Below are positions 7,910 to 17,119 of a DNA stretch of 64,000 nucleotides, one piece after another. The position numbers and the translations under genes were made by a program. Each line of letters starts with the position of its first letter. Position 1 is the first letter of the stretch. The stretch comes from Segatella buccae ATCC 33574 (GTDB lineage: Bacteria; Bacteroidota; Bacteroidia; Bacteroidales; Bacteroidaceae): the NCBI RefSeq assembly GCF_000184945.1, contig NZ_GL586311.1:599426-663425 (forward strand), read 5' to 3'. The notes under the pieces are model-generated. The model was given only the letters and a program-made list of their open reading frames with translations. It was not told the origin of the DNA and made no database searches.

Positions 7910-9201
7910 TTAAACACCAAGAAACTCCAACATCGTTTCTTTATGGTTCAAAACCGCATCCTTGAATCCGTTAATACACATCATCAATTTCCCATTTGTT
8001 GAAACCACAGGTACACCAAATTCTCCAACAATAAGCGGAAACTCCTTCTGTCCAATTTCAATAAACAACCTATCCTTTGTGATTTTTGATACAAAAGTGT
8101 ATTTTTGCGGATTGCATTCATGAGTTAAATGCTGAAACCACGAGGTGTATGAGTTTATATATGAAGGGAACTTGTCGATAATCACCACTCTGAAATCATC
8201 TCCATGTGCATCCATACCCAATCCCAAAATCTCATTCAGATATAAGTCCCCAAATGAATAACCTATAATCATCAATCGGTTGTTCTCAATAACCTTTCTT
8301 GCCAAATCCGACAGATAGACGTTATTGGGAGCGAATGTCATCTTCTCTGTTTTCCTCGAACCTGATACAATGACTGGCTGTAAATTCTCTTCTTTCGCCT
8401 GATTAGAAGGGGAAGCTGTCCTCCAATCCTGTTTTTGCATGCAGTCTGATAATCTCTGTTCTTTACCATATCCCGAATGCTATAATCAAACGGGGATTCC
8501 CTTGCCTCGCTGAACAATATTTGACCATGAAGATGTGCTATTGTTGAAACTCCTCTTCTGTTCTCATAATAGCGCTTTGCCGAAAAGCGGCTATAATCCT
8601 CTCCATCTTTGATTGAAGGAAATCCATCCTCATATTCGTCAAGGCTATTCTCTATTGTATTGTCATAATTCAGATTGAATATGTTCGATCTTCCTGACAT
8701 GGATTTCCAAAAGTCTCGATACCATTGTTCCGCTAATTTATCCTCATTGAAAGCTGTATCGTATTGGTCAACAATATCCATTACTGTCTTTTGCAACTCA
8801 TCTGCCGCCCTGATATAATCATACGTCTGAAGATCTTTTAGGAAATCGTTAGGTTGAATTAAGGTTCCGAACTCTGGAAGCGCAAGCCATGATATATATT
8901 CCTTATGCCAGCAGCTACTATATGAAATGCACATCTCTATGACATGCAATAAGTTCTCAAAATTTAATTGTGGTGGAATAAAGCGATTAACTTCTGGTCG
9001 TCCTACTTGATTCTGTTTCCCAACAATATAATCATTAATTTCATGCAGAAGCGGTCTTTCACCTCCATCCACTTTCTGGATGCTCAGTTTAAGCACCTCA
9101 TCCGTGATATTCTTTACAGAAGGAAAAATGCCCTTGTGGTCAAAGTCCAAAACAGCACCGGCCCCCACAATAATTGTTACTGCATCATTCATAACTACCA
9201 A
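7910..9201 (-). pseudogene. SIR2-like gene, split by a frameshift
   Basis: Two overlapping frames together encode one SIR2-like protein. The first (9201 to 8338) has the N-terminal TIIVGAGAVLDF nucleotide-binding loop, IFNLNYDNTIE and the HLHGQI segment. The second (from the overlap at 8338-8440 down to 7910) has RLMIIGYSFGDLYLNEIL, the C-terminal Rossmann strand typical of these proteins. Passing from one to the other needs a -1 shift (or repair of one lost base) in the overlap, around 8397-8440. SIR2-like proteins of defence systems hydrolyse NAD+. The start overlaps the end of the CHAT gene by 7 bp. Whether the break is real decay, a sequencing error or recoding cannot be told here. Confidence 0.75.
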
Positions 9202-11411
9202 TTCTCCTCTTCATCTGGAAATTTCAAACTCGTTTCAAAACGAATCAAGTCCGCCCTTCCTAATGTAGAGTACATTAAATAATGCGGGATTATATTTTGA
9301 TAGTCTGCTCCTAATCCCTTTGTAAATGCGTTTGTATTAAGGTTTTTGTATATCTCTCTACGTTTGCGGAAGAACATGCTCTCCGTCGTAAGACGGATAA
9401 GGGTATCAATATCTATTTTAACGTCCCTATTTACAGTTCTGTATATCGGTGCTTGTATATAGGATGTCCTCATCAAGTGAGACATAAAAGCGAGCCAATT
9501 ATGATGAACATTTTGAGATGCAGCAATGTTCAGGTTGTTCAGCAAACGGGTGTACAAGGTGGTTGCGGGCTCTATCAGAACCGGCATATAAGATGTAGTT
9601 ACTGCGGCAGCCCCTAATTGAAAGAAAGCATTGGCTATTGTCGATACAGTATTATAAGTTGTAAAAGTATTACAGGCAGAAAGAAAAACGAGTCTTGGAT
9701 GAATATCACTCTTTACAACATCGTCTCCAGAAATCACCTCGCCGCCCATTTTAAGATATGACTGATGGTTATCTTCATCCACGCCTCCATGAGTATCAAC
9801 AATCAGCAGTAAAGGATCTATTTCCTTAATAGTATTAAAGAACGCCTCTTTAGTTAGGCATTTGCATATTTGGAATCCTAACACTTTTGACAGAGCGACT
9901 ACAGGTTCCTGAGCTTTTACAAAAGAATCCTCTTCATTGCCAAATATTACAAGCGTATGTTTTAAAATATCCTTTGGTATGTTGAATGGAATAAACTTAC
10001 ACTCCACATATTGGCTTAGCATACCAGCCGCAGGAGTTTCAGGTATTCGGCACACATCATGAGAAAAGCCCAGAGGTATACCGTCTATCATCATCCATTC
10101 TATAGGAAGATCTGTCATTGCCACTATTTGCGTTACACTCTTTTTCAGCAATTCAACTGTACTAGGAACTAAAGACTCTGAAGTTATCTTTTTCCCTATT
10201 GTTTCCATCGCTTTGCGTATCGATTTATTTTTGCTCGGTGCTGAAGCTAACTTCTCAATATTCTTGATACCGACAAAAGATAATTCCGAATTGATATTCT
10301 TCCCCATAATTGGTAACCTCAAATAGGGCGAGAATCGCATTGAGCAATGCAATAATCCGGCAAGGTCAAATAGACGCATCCGTGGTTCTAGAAAAGCACT
10401 CTGAAGACTCTGGAAAAGTAAAAATTCTTCTGGGGTTTTAACAAAACGTTTACTATTCCATACCGTATAATTTTTGGTATAATAATAACCTAGGATTGTC
10501 TCGGCGAAGTCTGCCATCCTACTCTCCTCTTGTGTCATCTCAGATGATCTTTCCACTTTGCGCATATCTATGCTAGTGTATGGCATAGCCAGCACAAGTG
10601 GAGCACGAGACTGGTCTTCAATGGTTTTCTTGTCAGGATCATTATACGCAACCATTGTTTCAATAGCTCGTATACGTTTTATTTGTTCAATGAGCAAATC
10701 TTGCCGGGCTGTCCCATCTTTATCAGCTAAAGCATTTTTCGAAGCTTCCACCTTTACCTTTATTGATTCCTCGTCGGACAATTCTTTTGAGTACCCCCAA
10801 TTCCCTAAAATAGAATTAAGTATCTGTGTATTTACTCTGCTTGGTGAGAATACATACCCTTTGTCATGCACTTCTTTCTGTAAAATAGGAACAGAGAAAG
10901 GTAGACGTTCTTTATCTATTTCGTAATGATTAATAGCAAACTCATAAAACCATTTCCACACCTTCTCTTTATTAAATGCCTTTGCACATTGAACTGTCCA
11001 AAGGGTCTCTACTTCTTCATATAAGATGCAAAGTGTGTCAATGTCTATTTTACCAGCAAAAAGAGCATTATATGTTTGTATCGATTGTTCATTATCCGTA
11101 CAAAGTAATATAACTCGAGGTTGGTCTTTAGTTAGTTCCAACAGTCTTTCTATGGAAAATTGAGGTGTATCTGGATAAATCATTTGCAGGTCATAGCCTA
11201 GTTGCAGTCCATAGTGTTTCATTTTTTCATAGTACTCAACTCCATAAACAAACTGAAACATACTTTGTGGCAAATTTCCAAGATAAAAAAGCATAGAGTT
11301 CACCACAGACATAGGAGGGACATTCGTGAACATAGTATTGTCACGTGGGTCCAGCAAAGCTATATAGCATATCTGTGGATAAGTTTTCTGTTTCATCATG
11401 TAGCGTAACAA
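9195..11411 (-). CDS. CHAT-domain caspase-like protease
   Basis: The last third of this 738-aa protein is a CHAT domain, the caspase-HetF-associated protease fold. The catalytic pair is His541 in LLIVDTHGG and Cys580 in VFLSACNT, followed by GAAAVTTSYMPV. The first 500 residues carry no repeat or domain that I can name and may be the sensor or partner-binding part. CHAT proteases in bacteria act as effectors that cleave partners, such as gasdermin-like or other toxins, upon infection. Here the gene sits between an AbiTii-domain gene (32 bp upstream) and a SIR2-like gene (7-bp overlap), so the three probably work as one module. Confidence 0.85.
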   Translation of the reverse strand: MLRYMMKQKTYPQICYIALLDPRDNTMFTNVPPMSVVNSMLFYLGNLPQSMFQFVYGVEYYEKMKHYGLQLGYDLQMIYPDTPQFSIERLLELTKDQPRVILLCTDNEQSIQTYNALFAGKIDIDTLCILYEEVETLWTVQCAKAFNKEKVWKWFYEFAINHYEIDKERLPFSVPILQKEVHDKGYVFSPSRVNTQILNSILGNWGYSKELSDEESIKVKVEASKNALADKDGTARQDLLIEQIKRIRAIETMVAYNDPDKKTIEDQSRAPLVLAMPYTSIDMRKVERSSEMTQEESRMADFAETILGYYYTKNYTVWNSKRFVKTPEEFLLFQSLQSAFLEPRMRLFDLAGLLHCSMRFSPYLRLPIMGKNINSELSFVGIKNIEKLASAPSKNKSIRKAMETIGKKITSESLVPSTVELLKKSVTQIVAMTDLPIEWMMIDGIPLGFSHDVCRIPETPAAGMLSQYVECKFIPFNIPKDILKHTLVIFGNEEDSFVKAQEPVVALSKVLGFQICKCLTKEAFFNTIKEIDPLLLIVDTHGGVDEDNHQSYLKMGGEVISGDDVVKSDIHPRLVFLSACNTFTTYNTVSTIANAFFQLGAAAVTTSYMPVLIEPATTLYTRLLNNLNIAASQNVHHNWLAFMSHLMRTSYIQAPIYRTVNRDVKIDIDTLIRLTTESMFFRKRREIYKNLNTNAFTKGLGADYQNIIPHYLMYSTLGRADLIRFETSLKFPDEEENW

Positions 11412-11443
11412 TAATCAACAAGGTTCGAACATAACTCTCGATT

Positions 11444-12373
11444 TTACGACAAATAATCTATCGCTTTCTTAACCAATTCTTCAATGGTGGTTTTACAGGA
11501 AACAGTCGCACCCCATGTTAACGCCTTGAATGATTTCTTCAAGAAAGAACTATTAGGCTGAGGTTTTGATAGTTCCATCCGAATATCGATCAGCTCTCTA
11601 GCAATGTCGTTAAATTCGTCATCTGCATCCTTAGCCATCCTTTCTATTTCATCAGCTAACGAATTCAGTTTTGCAATCACATCAGCTGAAGGTGACTGTT
11701 CAATTTTGGCCGCAATTGTAGCATTGTTTGCCTCAATTGTGCCAGGTCCCGTCTGGACAATGCCTGCTGTGATGTTATTGGTTATTACCTGATGTATTTC
11801 TTTTTTTGCAGAATTTGACTTCAAATCCAACTCTCCATTGAAGACCCGCTCATTCAAATCCATAAACATGTCTATGATACGGCCTTGTACATTATCAATG
11901 ATAGTTTGGAATGTTGAAGGCGAAAGTACTTTATGGACATTTTGGATATGGGCCTCGCCTAATACTTTCTGAACAAGCACCTGCTCATAAGGGGTTAATG
12001 ACATGGCCACATCTTTAGGATGCTTTGAGTACTCTATGATGGCTGAAATAGTATCGCAAAAACGGACAGTCATTATTTCCTTATACTTTTCAAGCCCCAA
12101 GTTAGCTACTGGCACGCTCTGACCACTCAACTTCCATGCACCAAACCCTCGTGATACTATATAGTTTGCCTTTATTTCTACGGCATGCGTTATACGATAC
12201 TCTGGAAGTTCTTGATCCTTATAACCAGTTACGAACTCACAGGTATACCAAGATTTCAACTTCTCATCTCCTAATAACCTAACAATAATCTGTATTTTAC
12301 TGGAAACATCCGTCAGGCTCTTGTTATTGCCAAGGTCTAATAGTACCTCTTCAATGAGTTTCTTTGTATCCAT
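11444..12373 (-). CDS. AbiTii-domain protein
   Basis: The first 75 residues of this 309-aa protein match the AbiTii domain pattern, named after a lactococcal abortive-infection protein: a helical start (KKLIEEVLLDL), SLTDVSSKIQIIVRLLGDEKL, then GYKDQELPEYRI. The middle (about 150-260) is Ala/Asn/Glu-rich and probably helical or coiled-coil, and the C-terminus (ALTWGATVSCKTTIEEL) may include a short hydrophobic segment. It is the first gene of the AbiTii-CHAT-SIR2 set, 32 bp ahead of the CHAT gene. Its domain is thought to link effectors and sensors in conflict systems; the exact role is unknown. Confidence 0.75.
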   Translation of the reverse strand: MDTKKLIEEVLLDLGNNKSLTDVSSKIQIIVRLLGDEKLKSWYTCEFVTGYKDQELPEYRITHAVEIKANYIVSRGFGAWKLSGQSVPVANLGLEKYKEIMTVRFCDTISAIIEYSKHPKDVAMSLTPYEQVLVQKVLGEAHIQNVHKVLSPSTFQTIIDNVQGRIIDMFMDLNERVFNGELDLKSNSAKKEIHQVITNNITAGIVQTGPGTIEANNATIAAKIEQSPSADVIAKLNSLADEIERMAKDADDEFNDIARELIDIRMELSKPQPNSSFLKKSFKALTWGATVSCKTTIEELVKKAIDYLS

Positions 12374-12421
12374 ATCTTAAATGTATTTGTGTCCATTAAA
12401 AAGATTCATGCTCTCTATAGT

Positions 12422-13669
12422 CTACATCAGCCACTTCCACACCGGCACCACAGATATTTCCTTTTCTGTGTCCTCCTCATCATACGTAATCAGCAGGCAT
12501 TTCCAGTCTTCGTGCGCTTTGGCATACTTGACCAGTGGTGGTACCTCCCTGTTGTAAGTGGTCTCATCCTTGATGCTGTAGGACACTTGTATAGCAAGCT
12601 TCTCGTCAGGCACAATGAAGTCTATCTCCTTCTCCGCATTTAGGAAAAACACATTCTTTTTGCCACACCGCCTGCACAGTTCTACCGCCACCATGTTCTC
12701 CAGTAGCGATGTCTCTGAGTTCATCAGGAACAGGTTCAGTAAACCGTTATCAACGAAGTAGTATTTCTTCTGCATTTCTTTTTCTGTCAGCTTCCCAATC
12801 TCATTCTCCATGGGCAATATTAGCCAACTGTCAGCGGCATAATCCGCATAGTCTATCGTAGTAGGCACACTGATGGGCGACCCCGTTGCCATTATCACGT
12901 TCTTCAGTCTGTTATACGACAGCGGTTGCTTCACGCTTTCTGCCATCTTCTTGATCAGGATGTTCAGCACCCTGTCGTTCTTAATGTTGTTTCGGGCACA
13001 AATGTCACCCAGGTAGATCTTCTGGTACAAGCTCGAAAGCATAGCCCGCTTGTTCTTAAACGAAAGGATCTCTGGCAGACCGCCGTAATAGAAATACTCA
13101 TTCAGATGTCGCTTCACTTCGCTTCTCTGAATCGTGTCATACTCCCAATGCTCCCTCAGTTCCACCTGCTGCGCTGCTAGATACTCTTTGAATGAATATG
13201 GGTACGCATCGTAGATAAAGAACCGTCCGCCCAACGTAGTTGCCACCTCCTTGCTCAGCATCTTCGCATTGCTACCTGTCACATACACCCTGTATTTCGC
13301 ATCAGTCAACCTACGCACGAACTTATCCCAATGCGGAATGTTCTGCACCTCGTCCAAAAACACCACCGGCTTCTTACCATACAGTTCCAGATGGGCTTCC
13401 AGCAGACTGTTAAAGTCTTCCGTCTGGAATTCCGCCAAACGCTCATCCTCAAAGTCCACAAACAGAATCTCGTCCCATCCCTTTCCTTCCGCCTGCAGCT
13501 GACGCACGCGCTGATACAGCAGATACGACTTACCCGCATGTCTCACGCCAACTATCACATAATTGCCATTCTCTTCAAAGTCTATGGGACGGTTCACAAT
13601 CACCGCCTCATCCACTTCGCGCTGCTTACTAATCAGGCACTGTTTGATGACATCTTTACTAATACTCAT
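12422..13669 (-). CDS. AAA_14/DUF4143-type ATPase
   Basis: This 415-aa protein has a P-loop at residues 41-48 (GVRHAGKS, the GxRRxGKS form of this family), Walker B in PVVFLDEVQNI, a sensor region VYVTGSNAKML and the EYFYYGGLPEI segment typical of AAA_14 proteins. The C-terminal half matches DUF4143 with its restriction-nuclease-like EIDFIV...AIQVSY core. Such ATPases are common in large paralogous sets in Bacteroidales and have no firm function. It ends 48 bp ahead of the AbiTii gene and could be the first gene of that operon or an independent unit. Confidence 0.85.
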   Translation of the reverse strand: MSISKDVIKQCLISKQREVDEAVIVNRPIDFEENGNYVIVGVRHAGKSYLLYQRVRQLQAEGKGWDEILFVDFEDERLAEFQTEDFNSLLEAHLELYGKKPVVFLDEVQNIPHWDKFVRRLTDAKYRVYVTGSNAKMLSKEVATTLGGRFFIYDAYPYSFKEYLAAQQVELREHWEYDTIQRSEVKRHLNEYFYYGGLPEILSFKNKRAMLSSLYQKIYLGDICARNNIKNDRVLNILIKKMAESVKQPLSYNRLKNVIMATGSPISVPTTIDYADYAADSWLILPMENEIGKLTEKEMQKKYYFVDNGLLNLFLMNSETSLLENMVAVELCRRCGKKNVFFLNAEKEIDFIVPDEKLAIQVSYSIKDETTYNREVPPLVKYAKAHEDWKCLLITYDEEDTEKEISVVPVWKWLM

Positions 13670-13689
13670 ATAAATTATATTTAATAAGA

Positions 13690-13745
13690 ATTGCGCAATC
13701 TTATAAAGTTTGGTTTACAAAATTAGGTATTTCCTATAAAACAAA
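13690..13745 (-). promoter_or_regulatory. Palindrome and possible promoter ahead of the ATPase gene
   Basis: On the minus strand TAATTTTG (13725-13718) fits the Bacteroidetes -7 box, with a TTTG at 13745-13742, although the 16-bp spacing is shorter than usual. A perfect ATTGCGCAAT palindrome (13690-13699) lies between this box and the ATPase start, where a repressor could act. The region 13670-13823 is very AT-rich. Confidence 0.4.
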
Positions 13746-13823
13746 ATTAATAACCTCTGTTTTTTATGATATTTTTACACTTTTTTTATCACGAATCATT
13801 ATTTTCCATAACCTATACTTGTG

Positions 13824-15113
13824 CTAGGGTTTGTCTATTGTATTTGGCATTGCCCTAAACACTTCTGTCAAATACGATACAATCCTTCTTCCACGTTGCC
13901 ACTTTGAACTCTTGGAAGCCTCAAAATTCTTCTTCTCATACAAAATGAAAGAGTCAACCCTTTGGGCTGAATCGTACTTGTATTCCTTGTCAGCGAAAGA
14001 ACAAATGGCACGTAGGAATACCGCAAAGGATATGTCAGAACTAAGATGATTGGAGCGGATGAGTGCCGCCTTGATGTAGGCTGTTTCATATTCGTGTTCC
14101 ATATCATTTAGTGCAGCCATTATAGCCTCCTTCAATGCATGTTTGTCATCGGCAATGAGAATGTCATCAAGGCTCCGTTCTTCTTGCAGGATAGTTCTGC
14201 GGCCATGCTTGCCTTGCGTATTGGCAAGGGTGGTCTTTATCGCTTGGCGCAACTCTGAATCTTCAACACCCTTGGACTGCCTGGTCCACTCTGTTTTTTT
14301 GTCGAGTCCCTTCGTGATACTGGTCTCAACAAGGCTTTCAACGATGGCTTTGACGCTTTCACGAATATACGAAATCTGTTTGGTGCCAAGGCTAACCTTG
14401 CTAAGTGCCATCGCACTTTTGGACAGTCCGTGGTCATAGCAGACATAGTACAACGTACACATCAATAGGGAATTGCTACCTGCCATTATCTGATTGCGAA
14501 CTTTAATGAACATCTCTGGCAACGCTTGGATGGCAGAGAGCATGATTCTCTTTGATAGAGTAGCCATTTCATCGGCAGAATGTCCTTTGCCTAGAGTGAA
14601 TACCGCCATCTGAATAAAGGAAGGCGATGAATCCCAAAACTCCTGAGCGGTCACGAAGGGGATGTAAATATGCTCGTCGTCTTTCTCGCTCTGGTCTTCG
14701 TCTGCTAGACTGAATTCCCTAATTAAGAACTGCTCTCCTCGCTCTGTAGTTTGCGCAAGGTTGGCATCACTCTTTTTACCTATGGTTTCCGTATATACCC
14801 CGAAGCGCAAATAGCCTTTCAGCTCCATCAGTTCATCGACAACACGAGTGGCGGCAGCTGCTTTTTCGTCGGCAGACAAGACAACTTCCGAATTGGAAGC
14901 GAACAACTTCTGGCATTCGATAAGCACGGAGGCTGGCACAAAGCCAACAGCCATCTTGAAAATACGTTCAAGACAACTGAAGTCGTTGCGCTCCACCTTC
15001 ATCATATCCGGGGAGAAGCGCGAGTATTCTTCTGTATGCTCCTGCTTCCACGAAAACACACGTTCCATGGCTTCTCTCATGGCATTCTTCTGGGAATCCT
15101 CAAAAGGTCTCAT
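13824..15113 (-). CDS. Integrase-companion protein of unknown function
   Basis: This intact 429-aa protein is not one I can place firmly; it may belong to the uncharacterised proteins found beside tyrosine recombinases in Bacteroidales elements. It is hydrophilic and largely helical, with no signal peptide, and ends with a basic SSKWQRGRRIVSYLTEVF segment. It begins 22 bp after the integrase gene and so is likely co-transcribed with it, which suggests a role in element transfer, excision control or maintenance. A decayed paralogue lies at 6987-7810. The ATG at 15113 is the only good start, since the N-terminus begins MRPFEDSQKNAMREAMERVF. Confidence 0.7.
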   Translation of the reverse strand: MRPFEDSQKNAMREAMERVFSWKQEHTEEYSRFSPDMMKVERNDFSCLERIFKMAVGFVPASVLIECQKLFASNSEVVLSADEKAAAATRVVDELMELKGYLRFGVYTETIGKKSDANLAQTTERGEQFLIREFSLADEDQSEKDDEHIYIPFVTAQEFWDSSPSFIQMAVFTLGKGHSADEMATLSKRIMLSAIQALPEMFIKVRNQIMAGSNSLLMCTLYYVCYDHGLSKSAMALSKVSLGTKQISYIRESVKAIVESLVETSITKGLDKKTEWTRQSKGVEDSELRQAIKTTLANTQGKHGRRTILQEERSLDDILIADDKHALKEAIMAALNDMEHEYETAYIKAALIRSNHLSSDISFAVFLRAICSFADKEYKYDSAQRVDSFILYEKKNFEASKSSKWQRGRRIVSYLTEVFRAMPNTIDKP

Positions 15114-15135
15114 ATCCGTTCTCCTTTGCTATGTT

Positions 15136-16599
15136 CTACTTCTTTTCCAAGAGTTTAAGAAGCATCTCTGTTTTCTGCTCCTCCGTCATGTTCTTGATGT
15201 CCTCCACTGTTACTTTTGGCTCCATATCCAACAATTTGCTATTAAACTCGAACATTGTTTCCAACGGATATTGAGCAATGTATCTTTCTGTAATGGTCTT
15301 GTCTGTCGAATGTCCCATACTCTGTGAAATATACCTGTCCTCTACTTGGGCATGGGTTAGATTTGTTCCGTAAGAATGCCTGCACCATGTTCCCGATGGG
15401 CGAACCTCCCAATTTAATACATCCTGAGAGATTTTGATGACGCGGTCTTGCACATTTGAGTTCTCCTGAGAGATTCGCTTGCGCTTAATAGCCTTATGCG
15501 TAGCACCCTGAAGAATGTCAGGGAATACGAAGCCATTTAGAACTGGTTCTGCGGCAATCTCATCAAGAATTTTCTATAATGGTTCTATGATGGGGATTAT
15601 TATTTCACCGCCCCCTTCTGTGCGATTTCTGGTCTTCACCCGTTTGAACTTGAATGCTTTCCTGCCCGAGTCGAAATAGAATTGCGAATACTTAAGTTCG
15701 GCTGCATCGGCCATATTGAAACCGTTACACAGGTATTGGGCAAGGAACAATCCCAATGAATAATGGGCATTTTCAACATAACCTTTCTTCCATGTGTCAG
15801 GATAGCGTTTATCTATAAACACCCGATACAGTTCTGTCATCTGCTGGACATTTAGGTAGTGGTTCTTCCTTGTGTCGCCGACAGGTATCGCTACGAGCTT
15901 CTTTTTCTTGACATTAGAAAATGGATATTCTTGATTGGTAAGATAGCCCAGCGATACGCATTCATTCCAGACGGCACGACAGTTTCGGAGATAAAGGCCT
16001 CTTGTTGCCTCGCGTATTTGACCTATTAACTCACCATTCTCGTTCAGCACACCATTTTGCATTCCGTTACTCCAGTATTCAATATCTTCTTTTCCTACCT
16101 TAAAACCAGTAATCGGTCTGTCCCAGAGAATCTTTTGAAATGACTTCATGGCACACTCGTATGACTCAGCAGTGGTGTATTGCTCCCCATTGTTGTTGGT
16201 CCTAAAGAAATTAATCCTATCCTGCCATACGCTAAAGAAGGAAGCTTCCTTGGATGTGTCTACACCCGTTATGGCAGTCTTAATTCTATCGAGCGTCAGA
16301 CTATTTCCCAGACGCTCATTAAGCTCTACTTGCCTCTCAAAGATGGCATCAAATTCCACCTTCTTGTCATAGAGTTCTGAACGAACCGCCTTGGCACTGA
16401 GCGTACATATCTTTGAAAAATCCTCTTTCGTAAACTCGCCAGCCACAAAGTTGTACCATGACTTTCTGTCTATGGTGTAGCGCATTGCGACAGGAAACGT
16501 GTTTCTGTCTTTCTTCGGATGACGCTTGTCAAGGATGAGCGCATAGGTGCAAATTCCGAATCTTGCGCTCTTATAAGTTGTTTCTAATTTCTTTGCCAT
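15136..16599 (-). pseudogene. Tyrosine recombinase (integrase) interrupted by an in-frame TAG
   Basis: One reading frame from the ATG at 16599 to the stop at 15136 encodes an integrase of 486 residues, broken only by TAG at 15576-15574 (codon 342). The first part has the N-terminal arm-binding and SAM-like core-binding regions. The part after the stop has the catalytic core: WCRHSYGTNL (Arg), SMGHS (His) and ERYI (Tyr). A first-Arg position seems to be Asn (NGFNMADAAEL), as CTnDOT-type integrases also deviate there. The frame is open up to 16695, but Met at 16599 (MAKKLETTYK) fits the family start, and the DNA upstream holds direct repeats. The truncated 341-aa product would lack Arg, His and Tyr and be inactive. 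Confidence 0.85.
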
Positions 16600-16646
16600 T
16601 TCTGCCAATAGTCTGGAGGTTTCAACTTCACATTTTTCTCTATTTT

Positions 16647-16732
16647 GGGAAAACAATGGGAAAACAAGTACCCTCATTTTCTTCCAAAATCCCATATTTT
16701 CCGATGATTATCGGGAAAACAATGGGAAAACA
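16647..16732. repeat. 20-bp direct repeats upstream of the integrase gene
   Basis: The 20-bp sequence GGGAAAACAATGGGAAAACA occurs at 16647-16666 and again, identical, at 16713-16732, 66 bp apart. Each copy is itself a doubled GGGAAAACA half. An imperfect inverted relation (TTTTCCGAT / ATCGGGAAAA) lies between them. Placed between the integrase start and the attachment site, they look like recombinase arm-binding sites or a promoter operator for the integrase. Confidence 0.7.
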
Positions 16733-16845
16733 GAGACGTTTTGATACGGAGTTTTACAGAGTATCATAAACTGGCACAAGATAGTAACTATTTGCGAATC
16801 AGCAATAAAGTATATATTAAAAAATCACAAAACATCAATCTGTTT

Positions 16846-16890
16846 TACTCATAATCTGGAGGTCCCTGGTTCAAGCCCAGGCTGGTCCAC
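16846..16890 (+). other. Attachment site: 3' half of a CAU-anticodon tRNA gene
   Basis: The sequence contains a tRNA anticodon loop CTCATAA, the 3' strand of the anticodon stem (TCTGG), a T-arm (CCTGG TTCAAGC CCAGG) and an acceptor 3' strand (CTGGTCC plus A). The 5' half is missing: the bases just left of the loop do not pair with TCTGG and no D-arm or GGACCAG is present. This is the displaced end left when an element integrates into the 3' part of a tRNA gene. The intact tRNA should therefore lie left of the window. Anticodon CAU means tRNA-Met or tRNA-Ile2. Confidence 0.85.
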
Positions 16891-17012
16891 AAATAGGTTT
16901 CAAAAGGATGTCAAACAACACGTCATTTTAGCCTTCAAAACAAGGATAATCGCTATAAAATCAAGGTTTTACAGCGATTTTTCGTTTTTTATCCATATCC
17001 GTTTGACTGCCT

Positions 17013-17072
17013 AAAGAGTCAACCAGCAAGTGCAATATTACGCATAATATTGCACTTGCTGGTTGACTCTTT
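17013..17072. repeat. Perfect 28-bp inverted repeat
   Basis: The arms at 17013-17040 and 17045-17072 are exact reverse complements across a 4-nt loop CGCA. It lies 120 bp outside the element's attachment site and just before a terminator. It would form an unusually long, perfect hairpin in RNA or a cruciform in DNA. The gap 16891-17012 shows no other feature. Confidence 0.85.
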
Positions 17073-17080
17073 AAAAACAG

Positions 17081-17108
17081 AAAAAGCCGCTCAATAGGGC
17101 GGCTTTTT
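17081..17108 (+). terminator. Rho-independent terminator
   Basis: AAAAAGCCGC pairs perfectly with GCGGCTTTTT across an 8-nt loop, and the T-run continues. It probably ends transcription coming from the tRNA side (before integration, from the tRNA gene). The A-rich left flank would let it work in both directions. Confidence 0.8.
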
Positions 17109-17119
17109 TGTTGATATCT

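Larger units (their letters stand above)
1..16890. mobile_element. Right part of an integrated element (defence-type genomic island)
   Basis: The right edge is set by a 3' tRNA half at 16846-16890 with a tyrosine recombinase gene about 250 bp inside it. Every gene from 16599 down to 1 is on the minus strand, and most are visibly richer in A+T than the DNA right of 16900. The cargo is typical of accessory conflict loci (CHAT, SIR2-like, AbiTii, RelA/SpoT, HNH, FRG), and two genes are broken in addition to a decayed duplicate. The left end, where the intact tRNA should lie, is outside the window. That the whole stretch is one element is inference; the decayed duplicate gene near 7 kb suggests two elements in tandem. 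Confidence 0.75.

Noticed and set aside
7309..7920. A 203-codon open frame as an intact gene
   Set aside because: Only its middle matches the integrase companion protein; both ends run in wrong frames, so it is part of a pseudogene.
16846..16890. A functional tRNA gene
   Set aside because: The acceptor 5' strand, D-arm and anticodon stem 5' strand are absent.
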